A DNA stretch of 64,000 nt from Chamaea fasciata (GCA_029207755.1 JARCOQ010000005.1:55579563-55643562), one strand, 5' to 3'; shown: positions 23,894 through 35,640, counted from the stretch's first letter. The notes: generated by a model from the sequence alone, not told the origin. Numbers and translations are program-made.

Positions 23894-25698
23894 CCTTGGA
23901 GACATGCAAAGATACAGATTATACTGGTTCAAGTGTGCAGGTTATTGTATACGCGCAGAAAACTTCATAAATGGCAGGATGAGCTGGGCTGCTGGGAGAA
24001 AAAGCAGTCTGCCCCTGAGAGACACAGAACATTTTCATTTGGGTTGCTCAATGGTTGGAGGCTGAGTTTCAGATTCACTAACCTGGGTGTTTTTCACATG
24101 AGTTTGGGTTTCAGAATGAAATCTAGCATAATGGTAGGAGGCCTGTGAGAAGAGAGGACAAATTTGTCCCTGCTCTAGGGTGGGAAGGATTAGTACTTGA
24201 AGACTTCAAATTACTTACATGTGCACAATATGGTGGATTTTTTTAATCATAAAACTGAAGTATGTATTTGGGTCCATATACAAATACATATACATATACT
24301 GTTGGGCTTGCAAATACAACAGATCTAGGAAGTTCTGTTTCTGCAGAGGAGAGAAATCTGATAAAACTTGGAATGTACTTCCAAGCAAAGTTTACTAATT
24401 TTGAGCGGCCTCTGTGATTTTATTTTGTGTTAGGACCATGTGTTAATTATAGATCTTCTATTTCTAATGCAAGCTCCCTTCTCAGCACCCCAAAATGAGT
24501 TCAGTATAGTTTCTAGGAAAAGAGATAGGCCAAGCACAGTCCAGATCAGGCATAGTGTGAGTTTTGTGCTTTTTCTCATCTTTTCTGGGAAGCTCAGATA
24601 TTTCCAGAGGAGGTGGGTGGGAGACAGTAACATTCCTCAGGCTGTTCAGTCCTGCCCTTGCAGGGCATGAGCTTGGGCTCAGCAATCTGTCCAAAGCACC
24701 CGGACCATGTTTGTGGAGGCCCCAGAGAGCAGAGTGAGCTCTCCTTGAGGTGACCATGGTGTCCATGCCATAAATCCCACAGCAGACCCCCTAAACACGG
24801 TTCTCCTGTGGGTCGTCTGGACGTGTTGGCTCTGCCAAGGCTTTGTTCTGTGCCACCCATCCTGCTTGGGGCTCAGCCCTATCAGCTCCCATCTGCTGCG
24901 CAGGTTTGGGCTTGAGTGGATCACCAGGAGAAGGAGGCAGAGCTGGAGGAGGCTGGGCTGGTGACTCAGTGGGCAGAATTCTTCCCTCTGAGTCAGGGCT
25001 GAGTCAAGGGGTGCTAAGGGGGACTGTGCTGCTCCAGCTGCTGGGTTTGGGACACAACTGAGAAACCAAACTCCCAACCACCCATCTCTTCAAGAACATC
25101 TGTGGTCCTCCCTCAGCAGCAGTGGCATTTACCCACTCTCTTGACCACATTACAGTGGAAATGTATTTCACTTGCCTCCAGCTCCCTCTGTTACCCCAGT
25201 GAAACACTTCATTCTTCACTACTGCAGCACAACGCATCAGTAAGGATAGGCAGTATTTCATGTGGCCTTTCGGCTTAAACATTGGTCAAAATGGCTTGCA
25301 CACACATTGCAGAACTTTTTTTTTTTTCCATATGCTTCTTTTATGCTTATCAAGGGATATCCTGCTCATCCTGCTCACAAATGCACAGTGCTTCCACAGC
25401 TGTTGATCAAGAATCTGCATAGGTAAAGAGCCATGACATGTCTCACAGCCTGGTTTTCTCAGGGCAAATAATACCAAGGGGGTAGCTATTGATTTAATGA
25501 TGCAAAGTCCTTTAACACCATCAGTTCTCAGTGAAGTGCAAGGATAAATGTCACTCAGGCAACAGCCTTCAGCACAAATGGCTTCTCCTGGTCTCAGAAG
25601 GTCCAAACTATTCACCATGTCCTCTTGCTATTCCATCCACAGCAACAGTGATTTTTGAAGGCAACCAATTCTGCAAAGTTTGTGCTTGAGCTCACTTT
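23894..25698. other. Single-copy sequence, nothing recognised
   Basis: It includes a T run at 25316-25327 and AP-1/MARE-like TGACTCA near 24962. The part from 24640 to 25080 is GC-richer with overlapping frames on both strands, none recognisable. Confidence 0.4.
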
Positions 25699-26203
25699 GG
25701 AATCACAGAATATCCGTAACTGGAAGGGACTCCCAAGGATCATTCAGTCCAACTCCTGGCCCTGCTCAGGACACCTCAACAATCCCACTCTGTGCATCCC
25801 TGAGACCACTGTCTAAGTGTTCCTGGTGCTCTGGCAGCCTTGGGGCTGTGACCATTCCCTGGGGAGCCTGTTCAGTGCCCAACAGCCTCTGGGGGAAGAA
25901 CCTTTTCTGATATCCACCCTAACCCTCCCTGACACAGCTCCAGCCGTTCCCTCAGGTCCTGTCCCTGGTCACACAGCAGAGCTCAGGGCCTGCCCCTCCT
26001 CTTCCCCTCATGAGGAAGCTGCAGAACTGCTGTGAGCTCTGACCTCAGTTTCCTCTTCTCCAGCTGAACAGACCAAATGCCTTCAGCTGCTCCTTGTGTG
26101 GCTTCACCTCCAGACCCTTCAGCATCTTCGTAGCCCTCTCTTGGACACTCTTTAATAACTTTATATTTTTCTTATATTGAAGTGCCCCAAACTGCCCCAG
26201 GAC
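25699..26203 (-). mobile_element. CR1 retrotransposon, second subfamily
   Basis: The reversed tail (GGAATCACAGAATATCCG) is at the left, followed by the 'CAACTCCTGGCCCTGCTCAGG' type of 3' UTR. The reversed ORF2 end continues through 'TCTTTAATAACTTTATATTTTTC'. It is nearly the same as 8825-9206 over the shared part and extends about 125 bases further 5'. Both copies are in the same orientation about 17 kb apart. Confidence 0.92.
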
Positions 26204-28233
26204 TCACTTTGTCCCCACTTTGCTCACTTGCCATGGCTGACATGCCTCAGTTCATGCCTCCCAGCGATGGAGGCTGTGTGCCAGCATTGAGACACACATG
26301 CTGTCTGATACTTGCTTCTTTTGATATGTGATGACAGCTCTTTATAGGTGTCTGAGAAAAACAAATGAATGAAGAAGCAGTTCCTGGTGGCCTCTGCCAG
26401 CTGTTGACAATACCAAAGAATTTGCTTTTCCTGAAACAGACCTGATGCCTCTTGCGGATGATGTGGCGTGTAGGTGTTGTGTCAATCAATAAAAATTAAA
26501 AGTTGCTGAAGGGCAGAAACAGCAGCTGTGAGATTTCTTACTGCTTTTCATTCACAGGGAAATGGTATCAGACTCTGCTTAGTGGCTTGTGTGATTTACT
26601 GTCACATTTATCTCACATGCTTCAGCAAGGACTTGCACAAGCAGATTGATTTTAGACCCCAGCTTTTAAAGGTGGAAGACAAATGGTTCATTCATAAAAA
26701 ATTACTTTTGAAACCTTGTTTAGCATCTCAGCTTTTTTCCAGAGCAGCTGATATGGATCCCTTTATATGCAGGAAGCAATGCACACCAACCACGGGCTGT
26801 CCCAGGTGCCTCTACAGAAATGGCTCTTGGAAAACACTTCTGATGCTAAGGGACATTGCCCAACTTCAGCGTTCCTGTGTCAGACACATTAGCAAATGCC
26901 CTTGTGCCTGAAAACAACAAAACAGATAAAATTAGGCAGTACTAGGATAAAGAAAAAGAGAGTTTTCTTTTTTGTTTGAAATCTCTTTACCATGACGTCT
27001 GATTAAAATGTTTCTATTGAAATTGTTCTTCGGCAGGAAAAGCTGTTTCGGACAGAACACATCTCACAGAAGAGTGGATTCGCTGGGGAAGATCTTGCTA
27101 CAGAATGTTTAGACATTTCACTGGGAAGCAGAAATGCCTCTGACAAAAGGATAGATGCTGTGCCATTTGTTAACCCAATGCTATACACGAGGAATTCCAT
27201 GTGTTAACTCAATGCTATACACAAGGAATTCTGCCGGAGAGCCCTGGAGGTGACACCCCAATGTGTCTGGCATTGGCCTGTTTCTTTGTCTTTACAATAA
27301 GTTCTCTAAAGCCTCCATGTGTCACCAGCCTAATGAGAATCCACAACCAGCATAAGGGTAGAGGACGGGCACATGAGGCACCCAGAATTACACTCTTATA
27401 ATGTGGTGTTTCCATTTTGTTCCATATTTCGTTTATTGGGCAATGTAGCTGAGGCTTTGGCCTTCAGTCAAAAGCAAGGATTTTCCCAAGGAGAGAAATT
27501 GGATGAGGAATTAAAGAAACTCCACCAAGTGACTAAAACACCTCCCAAGCACCATTTTCCACTATTCATATTTGGAAGAATTAAATGCGGTTTTAGTGCA
27601 AGGAATAACTGTACGCTAGCCCTAGGGTTATGAACTGGATAAGCTATTAGGAATTTTCCATTTCTGACTGACTGTGATCTCACATCAGTGTAACTCTGCT
27701 CACTTCAGTGGAATTACTTCAGAATTGCTCTGATGGGAAAGCAGAACGAGGTCCTGTGATTCTATAACTATTTCTACTAAGCTGTTTGCATATGCCTGAG
27801 AGAAGCAGCTTTTAAGAAAATATAGTGGAATTTAGAGCCCATTTTTCATCAGGTCAGTTAATCAGTTTACTTTGGTCTACTGATCGCTTCTGCTGCTTTG
27901 CATGTGATTGTCCTTGTAAGTGAGGTCAGTTTTATAGAGAAGGAAAATGCCCTTTATAAGTCCAGATGGTATCATTGGAAGAAACAGACAAGTTGGGCAC
28001 CCCTAAAGTTTTTTCCTTTTCATTTTTCTCAAGACAAATTTTAAGAGCAATTAAGGATTTATTGATCTATGTTATAGTTTAAAAGAAATTACAGGTTGGT
28101 GTTTTTAAGACCCTAAGATCTTGATTTCTTTTGCTTCTGTCAATAGGAAATTACTGTCTGGCAGGTCCTTGAAGGTTTGTAGAAACACCGCAAGATCCTC
28201 ATTTCCAACATGACATATGATTCCCATTCAACT
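26204..28233. other. Single-copy sequence with one tandem duplication
   Basis: A 34-base tandem duplication lies at 27163-27230 (listed separately). Otherwise AT-rich sequence without recognised genes or repeats. A 127-codon plus-strand frame (26528-26911) is rich in cysteine but has no recognisable domain. Confidence 0.4.
27163..27230. repeat. 34-base tandem duplication
   Basis: Two directly adjoining units (27163-27196 and 27197-27230) match at 31 of 34 positions; each begins CCAT and ends GGAATT. The three differences are T/G, C/T and G/A. It is not part of any repeat family I recognise. Confidence 0.9.
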
Positions 28234-28302
28234 AGAATCACAGAAACATAGAATATTCTGAACAGGAAGGGACTCACAAGGATCATTGAGTCTAGCTCCA
28301 GG
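28234..28302 (-). mobile_element. CR1 retrotransposon, very short 3' fragment
   Basis: Only the reversed tail (AGAATCACAGAAACATAGAATATTCTG) and the first bases of the second-subfamily 3' UTR are present, then the match stops at 'CTAGCTCCAGG'. This is an extreme 5' truncation. Confidence 0.85.
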
Positions 28303-28691
28303 AGAATAAGAACAGCAACATGCCAGTCTTTTATGAAGGAGCACCTTGAGTTCCCTGTCCTGGAATAGGATCACAAAATGCAGAGCTGTTCAACAGGGAA
28401 GTGGGTTTCAGTGCTTGCTTGACTACACTCTGAGTCCGAGGAGACTGGGCAGAAAGGGTAGGAAGGGCTGAAGATCCTTCTCACCACCTCCATCCTACAT
28501 GGAATATCCAGCATATACCTGAATAGCAGGATCTGAGCCATAAATTCAGAAGGTGACAGAATAATTGAGGTCCACAGACATCTGTGAAGTCCAAAGCCCC
28601 ACACAGAGCCAAGATAATTTCTGTCTTTAAAAAAAAAAAAACAAACAGGGTCTTCTCTAGCTGTCTTCTGAATTGATGTGTATTGATATGT
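28303..28691. other. Single-copy sequence with an A run
   Basis: A 13-base A run lies at about 28628-28640. Nothing else is recognised between the two flanking CR1 pieces. Confidence 0.4.
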
Positions 28692-28944
28692 CTATTTCAA
28701 ACTGATAGAGAGTAGGTTTAGTTTGGATATTAGGAAGAAATTCTTCCCTGTGAGGGTGGTGAGGCCCTGGAACAGGTTTTCCAGAGAAGCTGTGGCTGCC
28801 CCGTCCCTGGAAATGTCCAAGACCAGGTTGGATGGGGCTCTGAGCAACCTGGGATAATGGAAGGTGTCCCTGCCCATGGCAGTGTGGTGGCAACTGGATG
28901 ATCTTTAAGGTCCCTTCCAACCCAGGCTATTCCCTGATTCTACA
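28692..28944 (+). mobile_element. CR1 retrotransposon, 3' fragment
   Basis: It begins at 'AACTGATAGAGAGTAGG' (about 60 codons before the ORF2 stop) and runs to the tail 'CTATTCCCTGATTCTAC'. The 3' UTR is the 'CTGCCCATGGCAG' type. The reverse strand is open for 61 codons (28692-28877). Confidence 0.92.
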
Positions 28945-29435
28945 ATATGCCTGTAGGCACAGGACCAGTCATCTATAATGTATCAAAATAGAGATGGGTT
29001 TGAGGGCCGGGCTCAGATGTGTTTCAGATCAGTTGTATTTCACGCCACATGTTGGAATAAGACTTCAAGTGGATTTAAGCTTCATAGATTTTGGAGAGGA
29101 ATAGTTTAACCAAGCTAATTCCATAGGGCTGAATCCAGCAGTTATCAATATCCCCAGAGGAAAAGAAGTAGCTTCTGCAGTCTTTTGATTAACTGAGCAT
29201 AAAATGAGCCTTCCTCCTCTTACTGTTTTAATTAGATATGAATGAACCGGTTCAAACCACATAAGAATTGACTCCTGACTCCTCTGCATGTAAATTAACC
29301 ACTAGGTCACAGTTTTAATTTTTTTCCCTGAGAAAACAAATTTTCCCAGAAGCGGGGGGTGGCGTTTAGAAGTACTCCCACTGTATCTTCCTCCATCGCA
29401 AAGCTTTCTTATACATGGCTGTTCAAGTGACAGGA
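28945..29435. other. Single-copy sequence, nothing recognised
   Basis: AT-rich, with no features seen apart from short chance frames. Confidence 0.4.
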
Positions 29436-29569
29436 GGACTAAAGCCAGGTTAGGTGGGGCTCTGAGCAGCTTGGTCTAGTGGAAGGTGTCCCTGCCCATG
29501 GCAGGCGGTTGGAATGAGATGATCTTTAAAGTCTCTTCCAAGCCAGGCCATTCCATGACGTTGTGATTG
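29436..29569 (+). mobile_element. CR1 retrotransposon, short 3' fragment
   Basis: It starts at 'AAAGCCAGGTTAGGTGGGG' and includes 'CTGCCCATGGCAGGCGG'. It ends with the degraded tail 'CATTCCATGACGTTGTG'. Only about 135 bases of the element are present. Confidence 0.9.
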
Positions 29570-29734
29570 AACAACCAGTAGCCATGACCCCAGCTGGTTG
29601 GTCAGCAAGCGCTGGCAGATGTCGATGCTTGGGTGGTCGAGATTACAGCTGCAAAGGGGAGGAGAGCAGGTTTACACATGTGGGCTGTTTGTCAGCCTAG
29701 AGGCAATGCAGGGTGTTTTTGGGGGGGGTTAGTG

Positions 29735-29900
29735 TAGGGGAAAGCCGCGGGTCGGGCAGCTGCCGTAGCGCGGGCACCGCTGCCCTCTGCTGGGTACCGT
29801 CCCGCCGGGCACTGCCTCCCGCAGCATCCCCACGAACGGCAGGAACCGGCACCGTCCCTGCTCCCTGAGCTCTGCCACAGCCTCAGCCAGCCGGACACCG
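29735..29900. promoter_or_regulatory. CpG-rich patch
   Basis: CG dinucleotides are dense (GCCGCGGGTCGGGC near 29744, TAGCGCGGGCACCGC near 29766, CCGTCCCGCCGGGC near 29797) within ordinary sequence. It carries the CTCF-like site at 29778-29794. No promoter-proximal exon is recognised. It may be an insulator or regulatory patch, or a GC-rich repeat I do not know. Confidence 0.45.
29778..29794 (-). promoter_or_regulatory. CTCF-like binding motif
   Basis: On the minus strand this reads CCCAGCAGAGGGCAGCG, very close to the core CTCF consensus (CCAGCAGGGGGCGC type). CTCF is a zinc-finger protein that anchors chromatin loops and insulators. The CpG-rich setting fits. Occupancy cannot be judged from sequence. 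Confidence 0.5.
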
Positions 29901-30201
29901 CCTTGTGTGCCTCCAGTCCAGGGGCAGAGCAGCGGAGGAGCACCTTCTGCAGGGATGGAAGGGCTTCTCGAGAGGGTTGAGCATGAGCTTCCATCACACC
30001 CGCTTGCAATCAGCTGTGTCCTGCTGTTATCCCAGAGCACCCTCTGGGATGGCAATGCAGTTTTGCTTCTTCCTTATGGAGTGAAGAAAGCGTGGATGTG
30101 TATATTTGCTGGGAAGGTGCAGTTGCACTGCAAGCTTATGCATCCCATGGCTATACTTCCTAGAACTTTGTCTCAGATGAAAGTGACCTGGGGGATCCCA
30201 A

Positions 30202-30786
30202 CAACAGCTGAACGCAGGCAGCTGTGCCCAAGTGGGCAAGAAGGCACCTGGACTGGGTCAACAATGGTGTGGCCAGCAGTGACTGTCCCCCTGCCCTGGG
30301 CACTGGTGAGGCCACATCTCAAATCCTGTCTCCTGTTCTGGGCCTCTCATGACAAGGATATTGAGGGGCTGGAGAATATCCAGAGAAGGGAATGGAGGTG
30401 GGAAAGGGTCTGGAGAGTCAGTTATATGAGCAGCAGCTGAGGGAGCTGGGGTGGGGGGGGCTCAGCCTGGAGAAAAGGAGGCTCAGGAGGGACCTTCTGG
30501 CTCTCCACAACTCCTTCACAGGAGGGTGCAGCCTGGGGGGATTGGGCTCTGCCCCGAGGGAACAAGGGACAGGACAAGGGGAAATGGTTTCAAGATGTGC
30601 CAGGGGAGGTTCAGGCTGGATATCAGGAAAAAATTCTTCACTGAGAGGGATGTCATGCATTGGAACAGGCTGCCCACCCTGGAGGTGTTCAAGACTCAGA
30701 GCTCTGATCTGGTTGACACAGTAGTGATTGGTCACAGGTTGTACTCAAAGATCTTTTCCAGCCTAAATGATTCTATGATTCTGTGA
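30202..30786 (+). mobile_element. CR1 retrotransposon, ORF2 C-terminus plus 3' end (about 585 bases)
   Basis: It begins in ORF2 at 'ACAACAGCTGAACGC' and continues through 'GTGTGGCCAGCAGTGAC' and 'GGTGAGGCCACATCTC'. It ends with tail AATGATTCTATGATTCTG. The sense protein can be followed in pieces: a segment with [13 protein letters not shown] (frame 30392-30724) and a segment with [11 protein letters not shown] (frame 30451-30786), separated by a frameshift. The subfamily differs from the 'CCCATGGCAG' type: its 3' UTR has 'GATCTGGTTGACACAG'. Confidence 0.92.
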
Positions 30787-31534
30787 ACACCCTTTCTGTC
30801 TTGCTGCCTCTTGCAGTGACAATATGTACCCATGAAACCAGCCCCTCTGCATTTTGGCTGGCTATAGAAAACTCTGTGTGGGCTTATTTCTCCTTTGATA
30901 AATCCCAAAGAAAGCCTCACCTGTGAGCTTTAAAATCATGCAAAATTCATAATCGAAGGACAATTTTCAAAGCCTCAGCCTGTTAGATAAACCTGTCCAA
31001 GCCTGTTCACTTAATTAATGAACAAAGATGCAGGAGATGCAGAGCCGTGAAATGAATTGTGAAAACTAAATTCAGCCCAGCTGGAGAGTCAGATATGTAG
31101 AGGGAACTGAAAGTTGCTGTGCAAGGGGTAGTTCTGAGAGTGTACAGGAGTCTGATAGAGGTCAGAGTTAGACTGCTGTTGAAATTGGTTTTATCTGTAT
31201 CTGTAAAGAGGTGGGGGGGGGATTAAAGAGTACTGCAAGGCTCTTACGGTACAGAATGGAAATAGAGAGACAGATTGAGCTGCTGAAACTCCTGCAAGAA
31301 ATTGCTAGCTGACATGAGTAAGAAGATCAAAATGTTGGCATATTATACAGCTGCACTGTGGTGGGGATGGACAGACAGTACAGAGGGAGCTGGAAATACT
31401 GTTTGACAAAAATAAGATTCTCAAACATCTGGGAGAAAATACTCAGAAATCGAACTACTCAGCAGGAGGGTGGAATTTGGAAAATGTTCAGTGCTGAGAC
31501 TCCAGGGTGATAAGGGCAGAGTAGACACACAGTC
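30787..31534. other. Single-copy sequence, nothing recognised
   Basis: Contains a G run at about 31211-31220. No gene or repeat recognised. Confidence 0.4.
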
Positions 31535-31974
31535 TTAGAAACATAGAATGGTTTGAGTTGGAAGTAACCTTAAAGATTGACCAGTTCCAACCCCTGCCAT
31601 GGGCAGGGACACCTTCCACTATCCCGGCTTGCTCAGAGCCCCATCCAACCTGTCCTTGGATATTTCCAGGGACAGGGCAGCCACAGCTTCTCTGGAAAAC
31701 CTGTTCCAGTGCCTCACCACCCTCACAGGGAAAAATTTCTTCTTTATATCCAAACTAAACCTACTTTGAATGAAGCCATTCCTCCTTGTCCTGTCACTCC
31801 AGGCCCGTGTAAATAGTCTCTCTCCATCTTTCCTGTAGGCTCCCTTCTGGTACTGAAGGCTACAATGAAGTCACCCCAAAGCCTTCTCCTCTCCAGGTTG
31901 AACAGTCCCAATCCTCTCAGCTTTTCATCACAGCAGAGCTGCTTCATCCCTCATGTGGGTCTTTCGTAGCCCCT
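31535..31974 (-). mobile_element. CR1 retrotransposon, ORF2 C-terminus plus 3' end
   Basis: The reversed tail (GAAACATAGAATGG) is at the left edge, followed by the full 3' UTR and the ORF2 end. Relative to other copies about 12 bases are missing at 'AACCTACTTTGAATGAAGCC', which breaks the sense frame; a 67-codon sense stretch with GLFNLERRRLWGDF survives (31744-31947, minus). The right edge extends to 'CTTTCGTAGCCC'. Confidence 0.92.
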
Positions 31975-32084
31975 AGGATGGCAGCCAACTTATGTATGGA
32001 TCAGTTGCAGCCTTCAGAGGCATCTGAAGGCCTGCCCTGTTATTACACCAGAGCATTCCCCCCAGAAAAGTGGGATACTACATC
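31975..32084. other. Spacer between CR1 and MIR-like remnant
   Basis: Short unassigned stretch. Confidence 0.3.
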
Positions 32085-32185
32085 TCAGTTCATCCAGAGG
32101 GAAAATAAGGCATGGAAGGGTTAGGTGACTTGCTTTATGTTGTGCAGCCAGGAACGGAAATAGCTCTCAGATCTTTTATTCTTAA
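32085..32185 (-). mobile_element. MIR-like ancient SINE remnant
   Basis: 'GGGTTAGGTGACTTGC' followed by 'GTGCAGCCAGGAACGG' resembles the reversed MIR body (…AGAGGTTAAGTGACTTGCCCAAGGTCACACAGC…). Divergence is high, as expected for an amniote-age tRNA-derived SINE. No tail is visible. The call is from memory of the consensus. Confidence 0.45.
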
Positions 32186-32845
32186 CAGCAGCCAGCCTAG
32201 GGAACCTCTGCTTGGATCTCAAGGGATTCCTTCCTCCTGGAAAGGCTTTCATTTCCAGTAAAAGCAGGGAGGCTGGGTGGGAACAACCCGAGGGATGCCA
32301 TGCATTTTTCACATGCCTGCAGCAGTGTGGAATGTGAACGCTGAGGAGCAGGAGGCAGCAGTGCCTGTCCAGGAGAGCAGGAGCAGTTCAGGTGGCCCTG
32401 GCAGGGATCCACACAGCAAGCCAAGGGTGACTCAACAATCAGGAGGGACTCAGCCAGGCTATGCTGGACCTTGCGGCCAACTGATGGAGAGCAGTGCCAT
32501 GTCCTAATGTCACCTCATTGTGGCTGAGTAAAGAGCAGACACGGCTGATTAAATCCTAAACCTCCCCAAATTCATGGCAAACCTGAATTCAGGAAACCTG
32601 AAACCCAGCACAGCAAACCAGTGACTTTCATACACAGGACAAGCCCTATATCAGCTGCATATGAGCTACAGTTTGGGGCTCAGCCACACTAAAGGCATGG
32701 GGGCAGAAGGGCTAATTAAGATGTTTAATTAAGGTGATGCTTGGTGAATTTTGGGAATGAATGTTAGGACATGTTTTCTGGGATTTCAGTGAGCAAATTT
32801 AAGTGTCCAAGACATCCCTATCTGTCTGCAGTACTGTGGGTCTAC
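32186..32845. other. Single-copy sequence, nothing recognised
   Basis: Composition is ordinary. Frames on both strands (for example 32277-32507) overlap each other and carry no recognised domain. Confidence 0.4.
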
Positions 32846-32940
32846 AGCAGTCATTTAACCCTACTCAGTGTCACTTTTCTTAACTACAAAATGTGAAAAA
32901 TGAACCTCTTAGAAACTATTTTGAGTTGTGAGGGGCAAAA
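32846..32940 (+). mobile_element. MIR-like ancient SINE remnant
   Basis: 'AGTCATTTAACCCTACTCAG' then 'TAACTACAAAATGTG' and 'TTTTGAGTTGTGAGG' follow the order of the MIR core (CATTTAACCTCTCTGTG, CATCTGTAAAATGGG, GGGTTGTTGTGAGG). The gaps and mismatches indicate great age. Confidence 0.5.
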
Positions 32941-34324
32941 CTAGGTGTGGACCAAGGAATTAAGCAGTGGAACCGTTAAGGAAAGGATCAGGAAATTCCT
33001 CCTAGCAGTGAGGTCTGAAAGTGTAGCTGGATCTCAAGGGAGACATGAACCTCATGTCACTTGGGTGAGTGAGGAGTGCATGGTCCTTTCTTGTCCTTTT
33101 CCCTAGGGAGTGAAGCTTGTCTCCTCAATCTAAAGAAGCCTTTCCATCTCTAATTTCCCCTTCCTTTGTTTGAATAGGTTATCTGATATAATTACACAAC
33201 ATTCAAGTGCAGGAGTGCAGGAAGAAGTGATAAAATCAAGAACAGCTTTAATGAGGCCAGAAAAGGAAGAAAAACGGAATCAGCTCAGGGGAACTTCAAG
33301 GTCCTTTTGGTGCTATTCAAGCCAATAAATGGGAATACTGCTAAAACAGAAGAAGCTGGGTGGAGTCAGAAGGTTGATTTGGAACTAGCAGAGCATTCAG
33401 TGGTTTCAGCAGGGAGCCTTCAAATTAGATGGTGTCGGGAACACACAGAGGAATTTGGGTAAGCAAACATCCGGTTGTGCAGACATGCACCTCTGCCTGC
33501 TGTAGAGTGATGTGTCTGTTGCAGGGGGAGGGACTGAGGGGAGTGACACAGATAAGGAAGGATGGATGGCCACAGAGGAACGGCCACATCCACACAGAGG
33601 TCTGGCCAAGACTGATGCTGGCCAGGGAGGGTTGGGGTGGCTGACGAGCACACATTTGTACAGAAAGCATCAATTTTCTGCATGCACTTTTATTAATTTA
33701 TCAGTTAAAATTAAACCTGATACAAAGATGGGAAAGAAGGGGAATTTCATCTCCTATGAAGAGTGTATGTTAATATCCACTTATTCCAGAGGAAGGCGAA
33801 GGATCCCATTGCCTGTTAGACAGAAATTTTGATTTACACAGTAGTTCAAGGGCACTGGACACAGCAATTCAATTTCCAACACAAGGTAATGTGATCAGGC
33901 CCACTCAAGATACCCCCAAGCCCAATGGGAAAACAGCACAACCAAACATGTTGTCACCACAACTCCTAAATTAATGGGGAGATAATTCATGTTCTCAGGT
34001 GTTCGTGTGGGCAGGGCTGGGGGAAAACAGAGTGTCTAACAATGATGGATGTTCTTGCGTCCTATTGATGACATCATTTACTATAATTTACTAAGAGTAC
34101 CTATGTGGTGTGTCACAGCTGTATTCATACTGGTATTATTCTGACACAAATGTCTCCCTGAAATTTAGATGCATTTCTCAGTCAGCTTTTGGATGATGAT
34201 AAGGAACCCTAGACCTTTCCTGCAGAGATAAATGCTGCAATTCCATTCTGGATGTTCCCAATGCTCTTTTCCTGCCTCACACTTTTACCTGCCTTTATCA
34301 GGGTAAGTAACAAGAGCAGCAGGT
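32941..34324. other. Single-copy sequence, nothing recognised
   Basis: Mostly AT-rich. A GC-richer piece at 33480-33660 is open in several frames on both strands, which is compositional. No gene recognised. Confidence 0.4.
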
Positions 34325-34440
34325 TAGGAGTAAGTACCAGCACCAGGACCTGAATTCTGGCTCCACAACTCACTTCTTGGAGTGAAATTACTTCCTCGTT
34401 CCTTTTTATCTCCCTGGATAAAATGGGAATAGTTTTTGCA
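34325..34440 (+). mobile_element. MIR-like ancient SINE remnant
   Basis: 'GACCTGAATTCTGGCTCCAC' followed at the right spacing by 'TTACTTCCTCGTTCC' and 'GGATAAAATGGGAATAG' follows the MIR order (TTCGAATCCCGGCTCTGCCAC, TTACTTAACCTCTCTG, CTGTAAAATGGGGATAA). This is the best-preserved of the three MIR-like pieces, and the pieces lie within 2.4 kb. Confidence 0.58.
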
Positions 34441-35640
34441 TCAGGGTACAGAGCTCATGGTCCTTCCTGTATTTTCCTCAGCTATTCCTATTAATCTAAA
34501 TTATTTTTGCAGCTTAGACATCACAGGTGAGTTACTGTTATTTCCAGCCAGAATAAGCAAAAATAAGGAAAAAAAGAAAATAAATATGGATACCTTTTAC
34601 CTCTATAGAATATCAGGGCAAGCATCTGTTTCAAAAACAATGACAGTGTTTAATTTAGAATGAGTGCATAGACATTAGAGTGCTGCCTAACCACTGTCAA
34701 AATAGGTGTTAAACAAAGATTTTCCTTGCCATTATTTTCCCTGTGACTAGAAAATAAGTAAAGGATAATATCCATGGAATAAACCCCAGTTATCACAGTT
34801 GTACAGTTTCCTCTGTTCAGCAACTACAATATTTTTGCTCAGATTTTTTCTGTTCCAATTAAAAACATTTGAAGCTATTCTTCTATAAACCCAAGAAAGG
34901 TCTAACTAAGCCACTGCCATTCCCTGCTATCCTACACAACAGGCTAGGTGTAAACTTCTTTATTAGTATTTTGGTTCTGGAACTAACTTTGCAAAAAAGC
35001 AGCCAAAGTTCTTGGAAATATTATCAAAGCTTGGGGGAAAAGGAAAGCATTTGGCTCACATCGCTGTTAGTGACAATAATCAATGCCCAGACAAGCACAG
35101 CTTCAAAAAAAATGTCAAGAACTCACTTTATATTTTAAACAGACCATGAAGACATTCAAATTCTTCATCTGGAAGAGAAAAAAGAGGAGGGGGAGATGGC
35201 GGGAGGGAGAGATTTCCTTCCACCAGGCAGTGAGAGATCACTTCACGCTTCCCTTTGGTAGGTTAGAGGGGAATTGTAAAGCCATCCCATGTGAACAGAT
35301 GGAGGCAAAGGATCTCAGCTTTCACGGGAGCGGGTTAAAGATCCGACGCCTGGGACGGTGGGTGAGACAGGGCCCAGCAGCAGGGGCTTTCTGCCCCCTG
35401 ACAGTCAGACGTCTCCAGGGCCTGCTGGGGTGGCAGCAATCCTTGGGGAGCACCTCGGCAGGTTCTCAGCAGCCCGGCACCAGCTAAGCCCCAGACTTGT
35501 ATAGGCACTTCACATTTAGGAGCATGTCTAATCCAATCAGGGGCAGATTGGAAGCTATCCGTGTACCTCCCAGATAGCATATTCTTGTCGGCTTGAAAGC
35601 AACCCTCTCCTCCTCAGCCTTCCCCCCTGTCTCCCTATCA
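34441..35640. other. Single-copy sequence, nothing recognised
   Basis: AT-rich to 35150, then increasingly GC-rich. A 134-codon plus-strand frame (35083-35487) has a Lys/Arg-rich stretch (KRKKRRGRWREGE) but no domain, and crosses a purine-rich tract. Confidence 0.4.

Noticed and set aside
27750..27775. 'CTGTGATTCTATAAC' as a CR1 tail
   Set aside because: No CR1 body precedes it; the match is only a few bases.
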